Below, piece by piece: positions 27,152 to 36,780 of a DNA stretch of 64,000 nucleotides. Numbering within the stretch: position 1 is the stretch's first letter; each line of letters starts with the position of its first letter. The translations under genes were made by a program, and so were the position numbers. Origin of the DNA: CAYWXV01 sp964462535 (GTDB lineage: Bacteria > Bacteroidota > Ignavibacteria > OLB7); assembly GCA_964462535.1 (NCBI GenBank), contig CAYWXV010000003.1, positions 62,001 through 126,000 of the forward strand, given 5' to 3'. The notes under the pieces were generated by a model. It saw nothing but the letters and a program-made list of their open reading frames with translations. It did not search any database and was not told where the DNA came from.

Positions 27152-29365
27152 TCAGTGGACGACGACAACAGACGTAGTGCGAACGTGCGATCCTGCGTGC
27201 ATTCGCAGCCGATACACCCCGCTTGGAAGATCTTGAATATCAAGCGCCAGATTATGCTCACCCGCATCGAGATTCTCATCTAGTATGAGGTTGACAAGGC
27301 GTCCCGCTTCGTCGAGAATCTCAATTACGATGTGTTCGGGATGGGTCAGGGTACACGTGACGTGACCGAGTGTTGCAGTCGGGGTCGGACGAACGGAGCC
27401 GAGCGAGAACTCCATATCATCGTGAGATGGGACTCCCGCCGCCGGAACAACGATTGCCGACCATACAGAAGTGTCGCGACGGCATTCTGCGTTGGACCAG
27501 AATTTGGCGGTCGATCTGAACACCCCTTGACTTGTGGGTGTGAATGTCACGAACAACGTGAAGCATTCCTGCGGGGCCAGGCGCACTACGTCGCGAAGAC
27601 TATCAATTGTCGACTGCGGAACAGTGAAGTTTGTCACCAGCCATTCAATCACGGAGCCCCCGTTGGGATTGTTGAACGTAACGGTGTCGCCACCTGGGAT
27701 GCCTGCGTTGCAGATATCGAGTGGAAGCGTACGTGGACCGTCAACACCCAAACGGAATACACCGAAATTCAAGTCATCCACGTAAACGCATGGTTGCGTA
27801 GCGACGCCAGTCACCACTAACGACGCCACATCGCAGTCGGTCACTACCTTGAGCGTATCGAAGTAGCGCTCGGCGGGTGGGCGTGAACAAAAACCGATGT
27901 GGACGATCACACTTTCCCCACTGTCCAGAACAACGGGTGTAGGCCCGGGCTCAATACTCTTGATTGTAAATCCCTGATCTCCCCGCATCAGCATTGCGCT
28001 GGTTACATTGATTGGGCGGGAGCTATTGTTCGTGAAGGTCACGAGGGTATCAACGCAGGAGTCTTTCCTTACCCTCCCGGCATCGAGAATCCCGGTCACG
28101 TTTGGCGAGAGGACTGGGGGGATGTACCCGAACGGAAGCCGCCACTCCGCCCCCGTGCGATCCATGATGACGAGTTGCGCCGAGGCATTCATCAGTGGAT
28201 CGACGGGCTGGCACCGAACGATAGCGAACGTCGCTCCGACCAGGTCCGCTGGCTTCGTTGGATTGACAAAGACCAGCTTTGCGTTATTGATAGTCGACGT
28301 ATCCAGCGAAATGCTGAGTAGTCCGGCAGGGTTGGTCGATACGTCCTTGACAGTATAGGTCGTTGACTCACAAACGCTCGTGTCGGTGATGATCAACGTG
28401 TCGGCAATTTGAAGCACGGAACCCAGTATTCCCGTGATCCGATGCGAGTCCCACGACGGGGTATGAACGAATGTGTTGCCGTGCTGTTCGCTCGGCGCGC
28501 GTTGTTCGACTGCAAGATTCCGAATCCCGTTTCCTGCGAGATCGCTCGTCTCTCGGTCATATCCCATTGATGTTCGCGCGACGCCACATACCACCCCGAT
28601 AAGTCTGTCCATCCTTCTTCGCGTCCCGGTCAGATCGGGTTGTCTCGCCGAGAATCTTTCACAGGTGTCGACGTACCTCTGCGGCAGATAGCATTGTCCC
28701 TTCTGACGTCTAGCCGCCAGAGCAGGCAAGTCCCACCACTGAGTCGTCTGTAACTGATGGATTGTGACGTTGGTGTTGTCGTATGAGGCAGCCATCAGGA
28801 GGTCGGATGGGCCCATCTTCCGGACACCAAACGATTCTGTCGGGGAGCCGAGACTAACGTTTCTCGGTGTTTCACCAGGCTGGGCAGGTACGATATAGTC
28901 CTTCCCCAACGTGGCGGCGGGAATCTCCGCAACGAACTCGCCCCCTGACTCTGTCGCATAGTAGCGATTGCCGATCGCTGGGTAGGTGGCACTGATGTCA
29001 AACGTAGCGTTGTTGATTCTAGCGATATCTGTCACAATCGGACGAGCGGCTGTGTTGTCCCGCGAGGTCAGCCCCACTATTTCTGAGCCTTCTGTTCGCG
29101 GTCGTACACGATTGATGCAGCCGGCCGGGCTAGTAATGTTGCCTTCATAATCAACCGCGGCGGAGGTCCGCAGTTGAACCCTACTCTTCATCAGAGTGCG
29201 AAACCTGCTTTCACATACGCTAGACGTCGTATCCGGAAAACCCACAACGAGATGTGTTCCGGCAATAATCGCGTCCAGTGCTTGTGCGTTCAAGCCATAA
29301 CCCCAACACCCCATCAGTATGGACGCGAAAAGGGTTCTCATTGCGTAAAGCGTCGTCAGTTTCAT
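27152..29365 (-). CDS. T9SS-sorted surface protein with IgGFc-binding-like N-terminus (paralogue 1)
   Basis: The 737-aa precursor begins with a signal peptide that ends at LNAQ. The N-terminal half shows the IgGFc-binding-like pattern: YIVPAQPGETPRN, then AASYDNTNVTIHQLQ, GYDRETSDLAGNGIRN and FVHTPSWDSHRITG. The middle has choice-of-anchor/HYDIN-type beta-sandwich repeats (DLNFGVFRLGVDGPRTLPL, FVTFTPTSQGVFRSTAKF). The last 85 residues are a T9SS type A sorting domain: SVRPTPTATLG, IEILDEAGRLVNLIL, LPSGVYRLRMH. It should be secreted through the outer membrane by T9SS. A GGGAGATC Shine-Dalgarno precedes ATG 29365. Shortest of the three paralogues. Confidence 0.8.
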   Translation of the reverse strand: MKLTTLYAMRTLFASILMGCWGYGLNAQALDAIIAGTHLVVGFPDTTSSVCESRFRTLMKSRVQLRTSAAVDYEGNITSPAGCINRVRPRTEGSEIVGLTSRDNTAARPIVTDIARINNATFDISATYPAIGNRYYATESGGEFVAEIPAATLGKDYIVPAQPGETPRNVSLGSPTESFGVRKMGPSDLLMAASYDNTNVTIHQLQTTQWWDLPALAARRQKGQCYLPQRYVDTCERFSARQPDLTGTRRRMDRLIGVVCGVARTSMGYDRETSDLAGNGIRNLAVEQRAPSEQHGNTFVHTPSWDSHRITGILGSVLQIADTLIITDTSVCESTTYTVKDVSTNPAGLLSISLDTSTINNAKLVFVNPTKPADLVGATFAIVRCQPVDPLMNASAQLVIMDRTGAEWRLPFGYIPPVLSPNVTGILDAGRVRKDSCVDTLVTFTNNSSRPINVTSAMLMRGDQGFTIKSIEPGPTPVVLDSGESVIVHIGFCSRPPAERYFDTLKVVTDCDVASLVVTGVATQPCVYVDDLNFGVFRLGVDGPRTLPLDICNAGIPGGDTVTFNNPNGGSVIEWLVTNFTVPQSTIDSLRDVVRLAPQECFTLFVTFTPTSQGVFRSTAKFWSNAECRRDTSVWSAIVVPAAGVPSHDDMEFSLGSVRPTPTATLGHVTCTLTHPEHIVIEILDEAGRLVNLILDENLDAGEHNLALDIQDLPSGVYRLRMHAGSHVRTTSVVVVH

Positions 29366-29623
29366 GATTGATCTCCCAACATTCGTGGATGCACATCGAA
29401 TGCAAATACTCGAAGCCAGTGGATAGTTATGTGATATGCCGCAAAATGGTCCGGGAGCGAGGGACGCATCAATCCCATGCCATCGCGTGGATGCAGTGAC
29501 GACGACATCGTAGGTCTTGCGCGATGACCTCGTAACGCCAATGATGTCGCGCGTCAGCGTGCAGGGGCCGAGTATTAGTAGCGCCGAAGCAATCAATAAT
29601 CGGCGAACGCGCGGACCATTACA
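29366..29623. other. spacer between cargo genes 1 and 2
   Basis: No terminator with a T-run and no -33/-7 promoter pair was recognised on the minus strand. A long in-frame extension of the downstream gene covers it but has no signal-like sequence. Confidence 0.3.
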
Positions 29624-32140
29624 CTATTCGTGCACCACGACCAGGGTGTTGGTTGCCTGGAACAATCCAGATTGCAGCCTCACTAAATAGAGTCCCTTCG
29701 GAACGGTGGAGACGTCAATTCTGACTTCGTGCTCCCCCTCGCCCACGACAGTGTCCACCATCGTCCGAACTACGTTCCCACGAATATCGAACATCCGCAT
29801 GGTGGTGTGAGCGCGTCGCGGAATTGTGTAGTTGATGCTCACCGTCGATCTCGATGGCGTTGGAGCAACTGGCCCGAGACGCCCGCCATAGGAGTTAGCG
29901 ATATCGGCCGCGGATACCCTGGACGATCTACCTGTCACGTATCGGGTCGGGTTACCGCAATGGTCGCCGCCAATAACGAGCGTGTCCCATCCCTCCCAAT
30001 CAGCGCTCGGAGGGACAACCCGAACGATTATGTTCGTTGAGTCGTGAGGTGGAATTATGAGGGGCATGTTCGACGGGAATAGCAGCCGAAAGCCCTTTGA
30101 CGAATTCGTTAGGTGGGCGGACCACACTCGCAGTGAATCGTCGTTGTCGTTGAACAATGGAATCTCAAAATCCCGGGAGCTACCATACGGAACCACCCCA
30201 AAGTCTATGTGCATGGCACTTGGCAGCCTGGCATAGTTCGATCCCCGGTACAACGGTATTGCCGTCTTATGACCGGTGCGATCCTCAATTATTACCGTTC
30301 CAGTTGCGGGGCGATCCGGATCGACGAGGGCGAACAGGAACGACATTCCCACGCGACCCTCTGCATCGACTGTTTCCTCGCGAAGCGTTGTAATGGCGGC
30401 GTTGGAGCTTCCGTCCGCTAGAACGAGCGATCGAATTCCTGAGGGGCTGGAGTTGACAAACGTGACGTCGATGTCAATTCCTCTGCATTCAAACGTCTGA
30501 CGAATAGCGATCGAGTCTGGAGGTTGCAGTGCGAGGCGACGCGGGGCCAGAGCGAGTCCGTATGACCGACCAAGCATCTCTTCGTACTCGACTGTTCCGA
30601 GCAGTTCGGTGCCTTCCTTCCGACGCGTCGTGAAGCCCGGTCGATACAGCTCGAATCCTGCCTCCAGGCCGTATTGCGTAGCGTAGAACCTGGCGCCACC
30701 TCGTCCCTCGATCCACATTGTCCGACCGACCGGAACTGGGAACGAACCCCAAACGAGGTCGGTTCCAGGAACTGAGCCCCTATTGAAGTCGACGAGCTGT
30801 CCAGTCTCATCAAATATCGTTCTCGCCGAAACCGAGTCGGCGACGATATTCACGTAGTGTCCTACGCCCGTCAAAGACGTAGGGGCGTAGATCGGGGCAA
30901 ATGAGGTCCATTGCTCTCGTGGGACCATTTCCACAGAGAACCCACCATACGTCCTGTACGATTCGCCGTGATACAATGTGCCCGTCGTCCTCCCCAGTTC
31001 CTCTATGACGGGGGCGGGATAGACAAATGCCTGTGCAGGCCGATTCGATCGATAGAGGTGCGGGCGCGCGATGCGCCACCGTGACGTATCGGTCCTTCCT
31101 GTTGGAACTACGCGTCGCACTGCGCTCGCTCCGCTGTCGAGCACATCAAGCGAAGTGGGGGTGTAACCCGACGGGACGAACAGAATTCGCTCCCAAGCTC
31201 TCTTCCCTACACTGGAATCACCCGGGTTACCGATTTGAGCAAGCGTATCAGAAACTGGGAGATGGACGAATGATGTGCCATGCATATCCACGGGTGTGAG
31301 CCATTCGAACGCGCTGTTCTTCAGCGTATTCCCTGCGTTTGCGGATACCTCGCGTTCCAGACCGAACGCGCCTCGAGGATTCCCGGCTATAACACCAATT
31401 GGCCCATCGGATATTATCTCGGTTAGGGTAGGATCGCCGTTGTCCCAGTAGGTGGTATTGCTCGCGGTGTCCAGCACTGCCCTCAGCGTAATCGCCTGCC
31501 CCGGGAGCATGGTTATGGGCATTTCCGGTTGGTCTACGAGGCTGACACCCGGGCGGGGGAGAACAGTGACATGTGTGGGCGTTGGCGTTCCGCACACGAT
31601 AGTTAGCTGCGCATTCGCTGCCAACGCACGGGCATGGAAGATTGTGTCTTCCACGGGGTACTCGATATTCCGGACAACCTCGCCAGGCAAGGACGCCACC
31701 ACGTACTTCCTGCCGAACGCTCCTGCCGCGAGGGGCGTGAACGCCTCTGTGCCGAATCGCGTGGTGTAGAAACAGGTAACCAGAAACGGACGCGTACCTC
31801 GAATCGATGCAACAGTAAACTGAGGGGTGGAAGTGGACGTGACAATTTCAATATCAAGTTCCCGCGCGACACGTGGTTGCAATCGTATGTGGCGAGTGGT
31901 TGAGGGACCTGTGACCGATACCTCTTGTTCGACGTCCGAAAACACCACGATCGTTGCCGTCTCCGTTCTGCGGACGGAAAACCGAGGGTCTGTGTCGTTT
32001 CCGACTGTGTCTGGAAATGCGACGAAATAGAGCGTCCCTGACGAACCTGGATCAATCGTCTGGGCCTCTGTTCCCGAAAGCGAAAAAAGAGTGAGGACGA
32101 GCGCAGCAGTGAAAGGGTGATGAAGTCGGTAACGGATCAT
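29624..32140 (-). CDS. T9SS-sorted surface protein with IgGFc-binding-like N-terminus (paralogue 2)
   Basis: The 838-aa precursor starts MIRYRLHHPFTAAL with a signal ending at TEAQ, then LYFVAFPDTVGNDTDPRF. This opening recurs in paralogue 3 as YYIIAYPDTIKNTFDSRF. The IgGFc-binding-like core includes KYVVASLPGEVVRN and GLEREVSANAGNTLKN, then TPVDMHGTSFVHLPV. A HYDIN-like segment reads DFGVVPYGSSRDFEIPLFND. The C-terminal sorting domain is intact: PVAPTPSRSTVSINYTI, MRMFDIRGNVVRTM, VPKGLYLVRLQSG. No catalytic motif is visible, so it is more likely structural or adhesive. ATG 32140 is preferred over upstream in-frame codons because the signal peptide starts there. Confidence 0.8.
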   Translation of the reverse strand: MIRYRLHHPFTAALVLTLFSLSGTEAQTIDPGSSGTLYFVAFPDTVGNDTDPRFSVRRTETATIVVFSDVEQEVSVTGPSTTRHIRLQPRVARELDIEIVTSTSTPQFTVASIRGTRPFLVTCFYTTRFGTEAFTPLAAGAFGRKYVVASLPGEVVRNIEYPVEDTIFHARALAANAQLTIVCGTPTPTHVTVLPRPGVSLVDQPEMPITMLPGQAITLRAVLDTASNTTYWDNGDPTLTEIISDGPIGVIAGNPRGAFGLEREVSANAGNTLKNSAFEWLTPVDMHGTSFVHLPVSDTLAQIGNPGDSSVGKRAWERILFVPSGYTPTSLDVLDSGASAVRRVVPTGRTDTSRWRIARPHLYRSNRPAQAFVYPAPVIEELGRTTGTLYHGESYRTYGGFSVEMVPREQWTSFAPIYAPTSLTGVGHYVNIVADSVSARTIFDETGQLVDFNRGSVPGTDLVWGSFPVPVGRTMWIEGRGGARFYATQYGLEAGFELYRPGFTTRRKEGTELLGTVEYEEMLGRSYGLALAPRRLALQPPDSIAIRQTFECRGIDIDVTFVNSSPSGIRSLVLADGSSNAAITTLREETVDAEGRVGMSFLFALVDPDRPATGTVIIEDRTGHKTAIPLYRGSNYARLPSAMHIDFGVVPYGSSRDFEIPLFNDNDDSLRVWSAHLTNSSKGFRLLFPSNMPLIIPPHDSTNIIVRVVPPSADWEGWDTLVIGGDHCGNPTRYVTGRSSRVSAADIANSYGGRLGPVAPTPSRSTVSINYTIPRRAHTTMRMFDIRGNVVRTMVDTVVGEGEHEVRIDVSTVPKGLYLVRLQSGLFQATNTLVVVHE

Positions 32141-32554
32141 GTGTTGAACGGGGGAATGGGTAGCAGTTGCCGTTGCTGCGCCAGGTGTGAGGAACGCAAC
32201 CGATTGCGCAAACATCGGGCCAAAGCGAGCTGCATGGTATTTATTCGATTAATTGCACCGAGTGAATGTGTCGTGTGGGGGTTCTGCACGGTTGGGTAGT
32301 GAATGTCACGATTATTTCCCGCCGTTTGACGAAGCGCGGACCTGTGTCATATCCACGACGTCGACTCCCACGTTTGGAGAACCGATGTCATTCGAAATCT
32401 CGCCTCTGAACACAATGACAGTGGCCAGGGCGAGAAGGATCGGTTGACACCGTGTCAACTGTTTGAACGATGGATGTTTGTACCTAGGTCAGGTGATGTT
32501 ATACGTGACGCCCGCCGTTTGCCCCCACGCAAGTTCGCCCCGTCCACTCCCATG
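32141..32554. other. 414-base region between cargo genes 2 and 3
   Basis: The only clear structure is the 17-base palindrome at 32443-32459. GATGTTTG on the minus strand is a one-mismatch -7 candidate, but without a -33 partner. No small gene is supported. Confidence 0.3.
32443..32459. promoter_or_regulatory. 17-base operator-like palindrome
   Basis: GTTGACAC and GTGTCAAC are exact reverse complements separated by one base. The size and perfect symmetry suit a dimeric repressor site. It lies about 300 bases before paralogue 2 and 96 bases past the end of paralogue 3. A short transcriptional hairpin is the other reading. Confidence 0.35.
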
Positions 32555-35524
32555 TCATCGCGCAACCACGACAGCCACAAACGACACCCACGCCCCGCAC
32601 CGCACGCGGGCATAGTAGGTACCGTCTGCCGCGTTTGCGAGCGATGTCGTTGCTTGATGTCGACCTTCCGTCAATTCGGCATCGAGTAGCGTGGAGAGGA
32701 GGCGACCCGTCGCGTCGATGACGTCTACCACGACGTGCCCCGGTCGACCAATGCTGAATGGGATCGTCACGGCACCGGTTGTGGGGGTTGGTCGCGGGGT
32801 CTCCAGAACATATCCAGCCGCGGCCCACTCGTGAACATTGACAGGCGCCTGCACGGTGACGCTCCAAATGGAACTGTCGCGATGGCAATCGGCGTCCGTC
32901 TGCGCAAACGCGATTGTCGTGAATGTACCCGGTCTCAGAACGTGTACCGTCACGGGAATCCGGTAGCACCCACCCGCTTCGATTACTCGCCCCACGAGTG
33001 AGTCGCGCCAGCTTGGAAGAACCGTGAACATGTTTTCGCGGTCGTCAAATCGAAAGACCCAGGCCGAATCCGCGCTGGTGAAGTGGAGTGGGGCGGCCCC
33101 ATCGTTGCATATCGATAACATCAGCGTTCGCACTGCACCGGAGTCTCCGGGCCATCTGAATGTGCCGAAATCAAGATCGTCCATGTGGATACATGGTACC
33201 AAGGATGATCCCACAACGATTGTCCTGATACGCGTTCCAGCGACCAGGACTTCGAGTGAGTCGACGTAGCGACTGTTTTCTGACGTGGGGGAGAATCGGA
33301 TGAAGAATGTGACGGAATCGTTTGGCGCGACAGCAATTGGAAAATTCGATGGACCCACGAAGTCGAACCCGGAGTTACCGCTTCCGGGCTTTCCCCAGCT
33401 GGCGTGCGATGAATCACCGTCCCGCGTCCATCCACCAACTTTCCCCCCTAGAATGATCGTTGGCACGGAGTTGGGATTGAAGAAGGAAATCCTGTAGTCA
33501 CGAACAGTCCCCGGCGACAACGCTCCCACGTCGACGGTATCCCCATGTCCCAATCGTATCAAGAGCGGATTGATGCGAAACGAGGCGGACGTTCCGGTGC
33601 CAGAGCGGTCCCGAGCGACAACCATTCCGGATGCTGGAACGGTTGCGTCCACTTGCGCGATGTCCGCGGTGGCGTCGGTTTCGCCTCCGTGGATGCCCCC
33701 CGGTGGATTCGTAACGACGATCGTTGCGTTGGTGGTCGTTCCGGCATCCAGGAAGAGCGAAGAGAGTCCACTTGGATTGGGACCCACAAACGACACATGC
33801 GCACGAACGACGTTACGATCCTCAGATGTTCCCAAGAGGTTTGTCAGCACAAGGCTCATTGAATCGGGTTCGAGCAGGGAGCGGCGTCGTGGTGCAAGCG
33901 GAAGCCCGTATGCGACGGCAGTTACCTCTTCGTACTCGGACGGATGGAGCAGCTCTGACGAGCCCCCCTCTTTTCGTGCCGATCCTGGCCTCCACATCTC
34001 ATAGCCGCCACGCCACAATCCGTATTGAACGGCAGTGAATCGCGCCCCGTTTCTCCCTTCCAGCCAGTAGACAACCCCGGTGTCAAGCGGGAACACCCCC
34101 CACACGAGATCCGTTCCCGGAATTGTCCCCTGATTGAAATCGACTTCTTCTCCTGCCTTAGTGAAGATTGAATGACGAGATGCCGTGTCGGTCGCAAAGG
34201 CAACGAAATGCTGTGCGTTCAACGGAATTCTCGGAGCAAACATCGGCGCGAACGACGTCCACTGCTCACGTGGTGTCAATTCCTGCATGAAACCGCCAGC
34301 GGAGTACCAGCGTGATCCGAACTCGAACCCGGGGCTCCCCGCGATCCCAATGTATGTCAAGACCGGGGCAGGGAGCTGGAACGCCTGCGCAGGTTTGTCC
34401 GATGTGTACACATGCGGGCGTGGCCGGCCCCAGCGACTTGTGTCCGTTGCACCATAAGCCAACGGCGCTATTGGAATCTCGGTGCCATTTTCAACGGCCG
34501 AAACCGTGGTAGTGCCCGGAGTTGTTGCGGTCAAGAGGATGCGCTCGTACTGTCTCTTGTCGGAAGTGATCTCACCCGAAGCACCCGTAATTCTGGATGT
34601 GTCCATCAAAGGGAGATGTACGAAGTACGTACCATGCTGGTCCGTCGGCGCCAGCCATTCGTACGCCGCATTTCGAATGGAATTCTTGGCAAGACCACCA
34701 ACCTCCCGATCATATCCGCATGCCGTTCGCGGGCTACCGGAGACGACGCCGATCGGCTTAGATGACACGATTCTCGTCCCGCTGATGTCCATTTGCGGTC
34801 GCCCAGCATTCTGGGTGGTCGTGTCCACAAATCCGCGAATGGTGTAGCACTCTCCCTTGTTCAACGTGATTCCGAGAGGGGCGTCGCCCACCAGAAAAAC
34901 TCCCGTTGGCGGTGTTATTGATATCTGCGTGCTGTCGTACGCCGCAATTACGCATGCGACCGGCGATGCGGCTTTGTTCGAAACGCGGTAGTCACTCTCG
35001 CCCCCTGGGGACATGTCAGCAACCAACTGACCCGGGGCCGCAGCAACGAAGTATTCTGTTCCCCATCTGGCGACTGGAATTGGCGTATATGCCTCGCCGC
35101 CAAATCGTGTCGCGAAATGGCAATAGAGAATAATGGGCTCATCGGCCTCCAGCATGAACGTTGCCATTGACGGATTGGCAAATGCAGGCTGGAATGTGGG
35201 CGACGCGGGGTTGGATTTGTCGTTGAGATTAACCGTCCGTATGCCTCCAGCGGGTACCTGCACTGCTGCATTGTATCCATTGGGGGAGGTGATCCTAACG
35301 TTGTTGCTCACCGCTGAATAGAAGACGAGAGTAACTGCCTCCTCCATGCGATTCGGAAATCTGGAATCGAATGTATTCTTGATCGTGTCTGGATAGGCGA
35401 TGATGTAGTATCGACCGGCGGTCTCTGGATCCAGCGACTGCGTACGTGTTTGGGCGGGGAAGAGAAGTAGAGCAGCAACGCAGCCGAGAGCGAACAACGA
35501 ATGACGGTGAAATGAACGATCCAT
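32555..35524 (-). CDS. T9SS-sorted surface protein with IgGFc-binding-like N-terminus (paralogue 3)
   Basis: The largest of the three (989 aa). The signal peptide (ALGCVAALLLFPAQTRTQ) is followed by SLDPETAGRYYIIAYPDT. The IgGFc-binding-like core has YFVAAAPGQLVADM, CVIAAYDSTQISITPP, GYDREVGGLAKNSIRN and APTDQHGTYFVHLPL. These line up with matching segments of the other two paralogues. HYDIN-like repeats follow (VDVGALSPGTVRDYRISFF, DLDFGTFRWPGDSG). The T9SS tail has TPRPTPTTGAVTI, VDVIDATGRLLSTLLD and ADGTYYARVRCG. A GGGGAG Shine-Dalgarno precedes ATG 35524. It is the first gene in the direction of transcription, so a shared promoter would lie in 35525-35642. Confidence 0.8.
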   Translation of the reverse strand: MDRSFHRHSLFALGCVAALLLFPAQTRTQSLDPETAGRYYIIAYPDTIKNTFDSRFPNRMEEAVTLVFYSAVSNNVRITSPNGYNAAVQVPAGGIRTVNLNDKSNPASPTFQPAFANPSMATFMLEADEPIILYCHFATRFGGEAYTPIPVARWGTEYFVAAAPGQLVADMSPGGESDYRVSNKAASPVACVIAAYDSTQISITPPTGVFLVGDAPLGITLNKGECYTIRGFVDTTTQNAGRPQMDISGTRIVSSKPIGVVSGSPRTACGYDREVGGLAKNSIRNAAYEWLAPTDQHGTYFVHLPLMDTSRITGASGEITSDKRQYERILLTATTPGTTTVSAVENGTEIPIAPLAYGATDTSRWGRPRPHVYTSDKPAQAFQLPAPVLTYIGIAGSPGFEFGSRWYSAGGFMQELTPREQWTSFAPMFAPRIPLNAQHFVAFATDTASRHSIFTKAGEEVDFNQGTIPGTDLVWGVFPLDTGVVYWLEGRNGARFTAVQYGLWRGGYEMWRPGSARKEGGSSELLHPSEYEEVTAVAYGLPLAPRRRSLLEPDSMSLVLTNLLGTSEDRNVVRAHVSFVGPNPSGLSSLFLDAGTTTNATIVVTNPPGGIHGGETDATADIAQVDATVPASGMVVARDRSGTGTSASFRINPLLIRLGHGDTVDVGALSPGTVRDYRISFFNPNSVPTIILGGKVGGWTRDGDSSHASWGKPGSGNSGFDFVGPSNFPIAVAPNDSVTFFIRFSPTSENSRYVDSLEVLVAGTRIRTIVVGSSLVPCIHMDDLDFGTFRWPGDSGAVRTLMLSICNDGAAPLHFTSADSAWVFRFDDRENMFTVLPSWRDSLVGRVIEAGGCYRIPVTVHVLRPGTFTTIAFAQTDADCHRDSSIWSVTVQAPVNVHEWAAAGYVLETPRPTPTTGAVTIPFSIGRPGHVVVDVIDATGRLLSTLLDAELTEGRHQATTSLANAADGTYYARVRCGAWVSFVAVVVAR

Positions 35525-35642
35525 GGAAAAGCTCCCCTGCCAAGTGAACTGAATAGACGGGCTCCGAGGTGATTATCGGCTGGACGGAAAAGATAGTCGG
35601 TGCGTGTCTATCGTGCTAGACCGAACGACGACGCTGCACAAG

Positions 35643-36275
35643 CTAGGCCGACGGATCGCCCGCAGCCGCCTGCCGTCGCTTGATGACCCGGCGAAGTATC
35701 AGGAAGACCGCCAGACTGACGAGCAGAACGGTAACGACCTGACCGTAACGCCCGAGAATATCGGCACCTCGTTCCCAGTTCTTTCCAAGAAACGATCCGA
35801 GCAGAATGATGGCTCCGTTCCACGCGAGAGCGCTTATGCCACAGAGGATCGTGGTTCTTCCGATCCCGAGTCTTGACATGCCGGCGAAGAAGCTAATGAC
35901 GGCGCGTGTTCCCGCCAGGAATCGATTTGCCACAATTACCCAGTATCCCCAACGATCGAACCAGTTGTCGACCTTTTCAACGGACGCGGCCGTAAGGAAC
36001 GGCACCTTCCCCGATTCCAGAAGTCGTCGCCCGTATCGCCGCCCGATCCAGAAAGCCGTGAGAAATCCGGTCAGACTACCGAACGTCGCAATCGCGACCG
36101 CCGGCACCAGATCAATCGTCCCGATACCGATCAGCGTGGCGATGAAGAGCATCACCACGTCGCTTGGTGATGGAGGAAACAGATTCTCGATGTAGCACGA
36201 GAACCAGAGCGTCAGATAGACACCCCAGGGGGGGAGGTGATTCAGCCAGGCTATTATCTCTGAGATCGTCGGCAT
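35643..36275 (-). CDS. DedA/VTT-family membrane protein
   Basis: The 210-aa integral membrane protein has the VTT/SNARE-associated domain. Visible signatures are YIENLFPPSPSDVVMLF near the N-terminus, GSLTGFLTAFWIGRRYGRRLL, and the conserved VIVANRFLAGTRAVISFFAGMSR segment. Several hydrophobic helices and a basic tail (RRVIKRRQAAAG) complete it. DedA proteins are linked to membrane homeostasis and lipid (undecaprenyl phosphate or phosphatidylethanolamine) translocation. The substrate is not inferable. ATG 36275 gives a typical N-terminus; ATG 36317 is an in-frame alternative 14 residues upstream. Both lie downstream of the L28 terminator hairpin. Confidence 0.85.
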   Translation of the reverse strand: MPTISEIIAWLNHLPPWGVYLTLWFSCYIENLFPPSPSDVVMLFIATLIGIGTIDLVPAVAIATFGSLTGFLTAFWIGRRYGRRLLESGKVPFLTAASVEKVDNWFDRWGYWVIVANRFLAGTRAVISFFAGMSRLGIGRTTILCGISALAWNGAIILLGSFLGKNWERGADILGRYGQVVTVLLVSLAVFLILRRVIKRRQAAAGDPSA

Positions 36276-36325
36276 CGACTGTTGCGATGGAAGGAGAGAG
36301 TGTGTCAGGGCTGGCAAATACGAGA

Positions 36326-36358
36326 ACGCCCGGCTCGCATGGTAGCGAAGCCGGGCGT
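36326..36358 (-). terminator. rpmB terminator hairpin
   Basis: Ten-base perfect arms ACGCCCGGCT (36326-36335) and AGCCGGGCGT (36349-36358) are extended by CGC/GCG inside the loop. It sits 36 bases past the L28 stop on the minus strand and separates rpmB from the DedA gene. Confidence 0.65.
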
Positions 36359-36393
36359 CCTGTGCAATCCTTGCCTGGTGCTGATGCGGAGTG

Positions 36394-36621
36394 CTAGCTC
36401 TTTGCTGCCAGCTCAGCCATCATTGCTTTATACCCCTTCTTGTCAAGGGTCTTGAAGGCTTTGGCGGTAGCCTTGACCTTTACGAATCTCTTCTCGTCCT
36501 CAAGCCAGATCCGCTTCGTCTGCAGATTAGGCATGAAGCGGCGGTTTGTCACGTTGTGGGCATGCGAGATGTTCCGACCGTAGGTCGGTCCAAGCCCCGT
36601 CAGTTCACAGCGTCGTGCCAT
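36394..36621 (-). CDS. rpmB: 50S ribosomal protein L28
   Basis: The 75-aa basic protein begins MARRCELTGLGPTYGRNISH, with AHNVTNRRFMPNLQTKR following. These are the L28 signatures. The length is right for Bacteroidota L28 proteins. It is a component of the large ribosomal subunit. An AGGAGAT Shine-Dalgarno lies 8 bases before the ATG. A good Bacteroidota-type promoter is at 36675-36706, and a hairpin terminator follows the gene, so it is a single-gene unit. It is not next to L33, its frequent partner. Confidence 0.97.
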   Translation of the reverse strand: MARRCELTGLGPTYGRNISHAHNVTNRRFMPNLQTKRIWLEDEKRFVKVKATAKAFKTLDKKGYKAMMAELAAKS

Positions 36622-36674
36622 GGATGGATCTCCTTGTATCTTGGTCTTCGTTCTACTCTTTCAAGAAAAGTCCA

Positions 36675-36706
36675 CAAACTTAGGGCTTTTCGCCCCCTCG
36701 ACCAAG
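36675..36706 (-). promoter_or_regulatory. Bacteroidota-type promoter of rpmB
   Basis: On the minus strand, CTTG (36706-36703), an exact 20-base spacer and a perfect TAAGTTTG (36682-36675). The start site would fall near 36670, giving a leader of about 50 bases that includes the Shine-Dalgarno. Confidence 0.7.
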
Positions 36707-36780
36707 TCCAAAAAGACCGTTCGCCCGAGCGCGGAGAAACGGAGCGTAACAGAGAAAGACACGATTCCTTGACGAATTCG

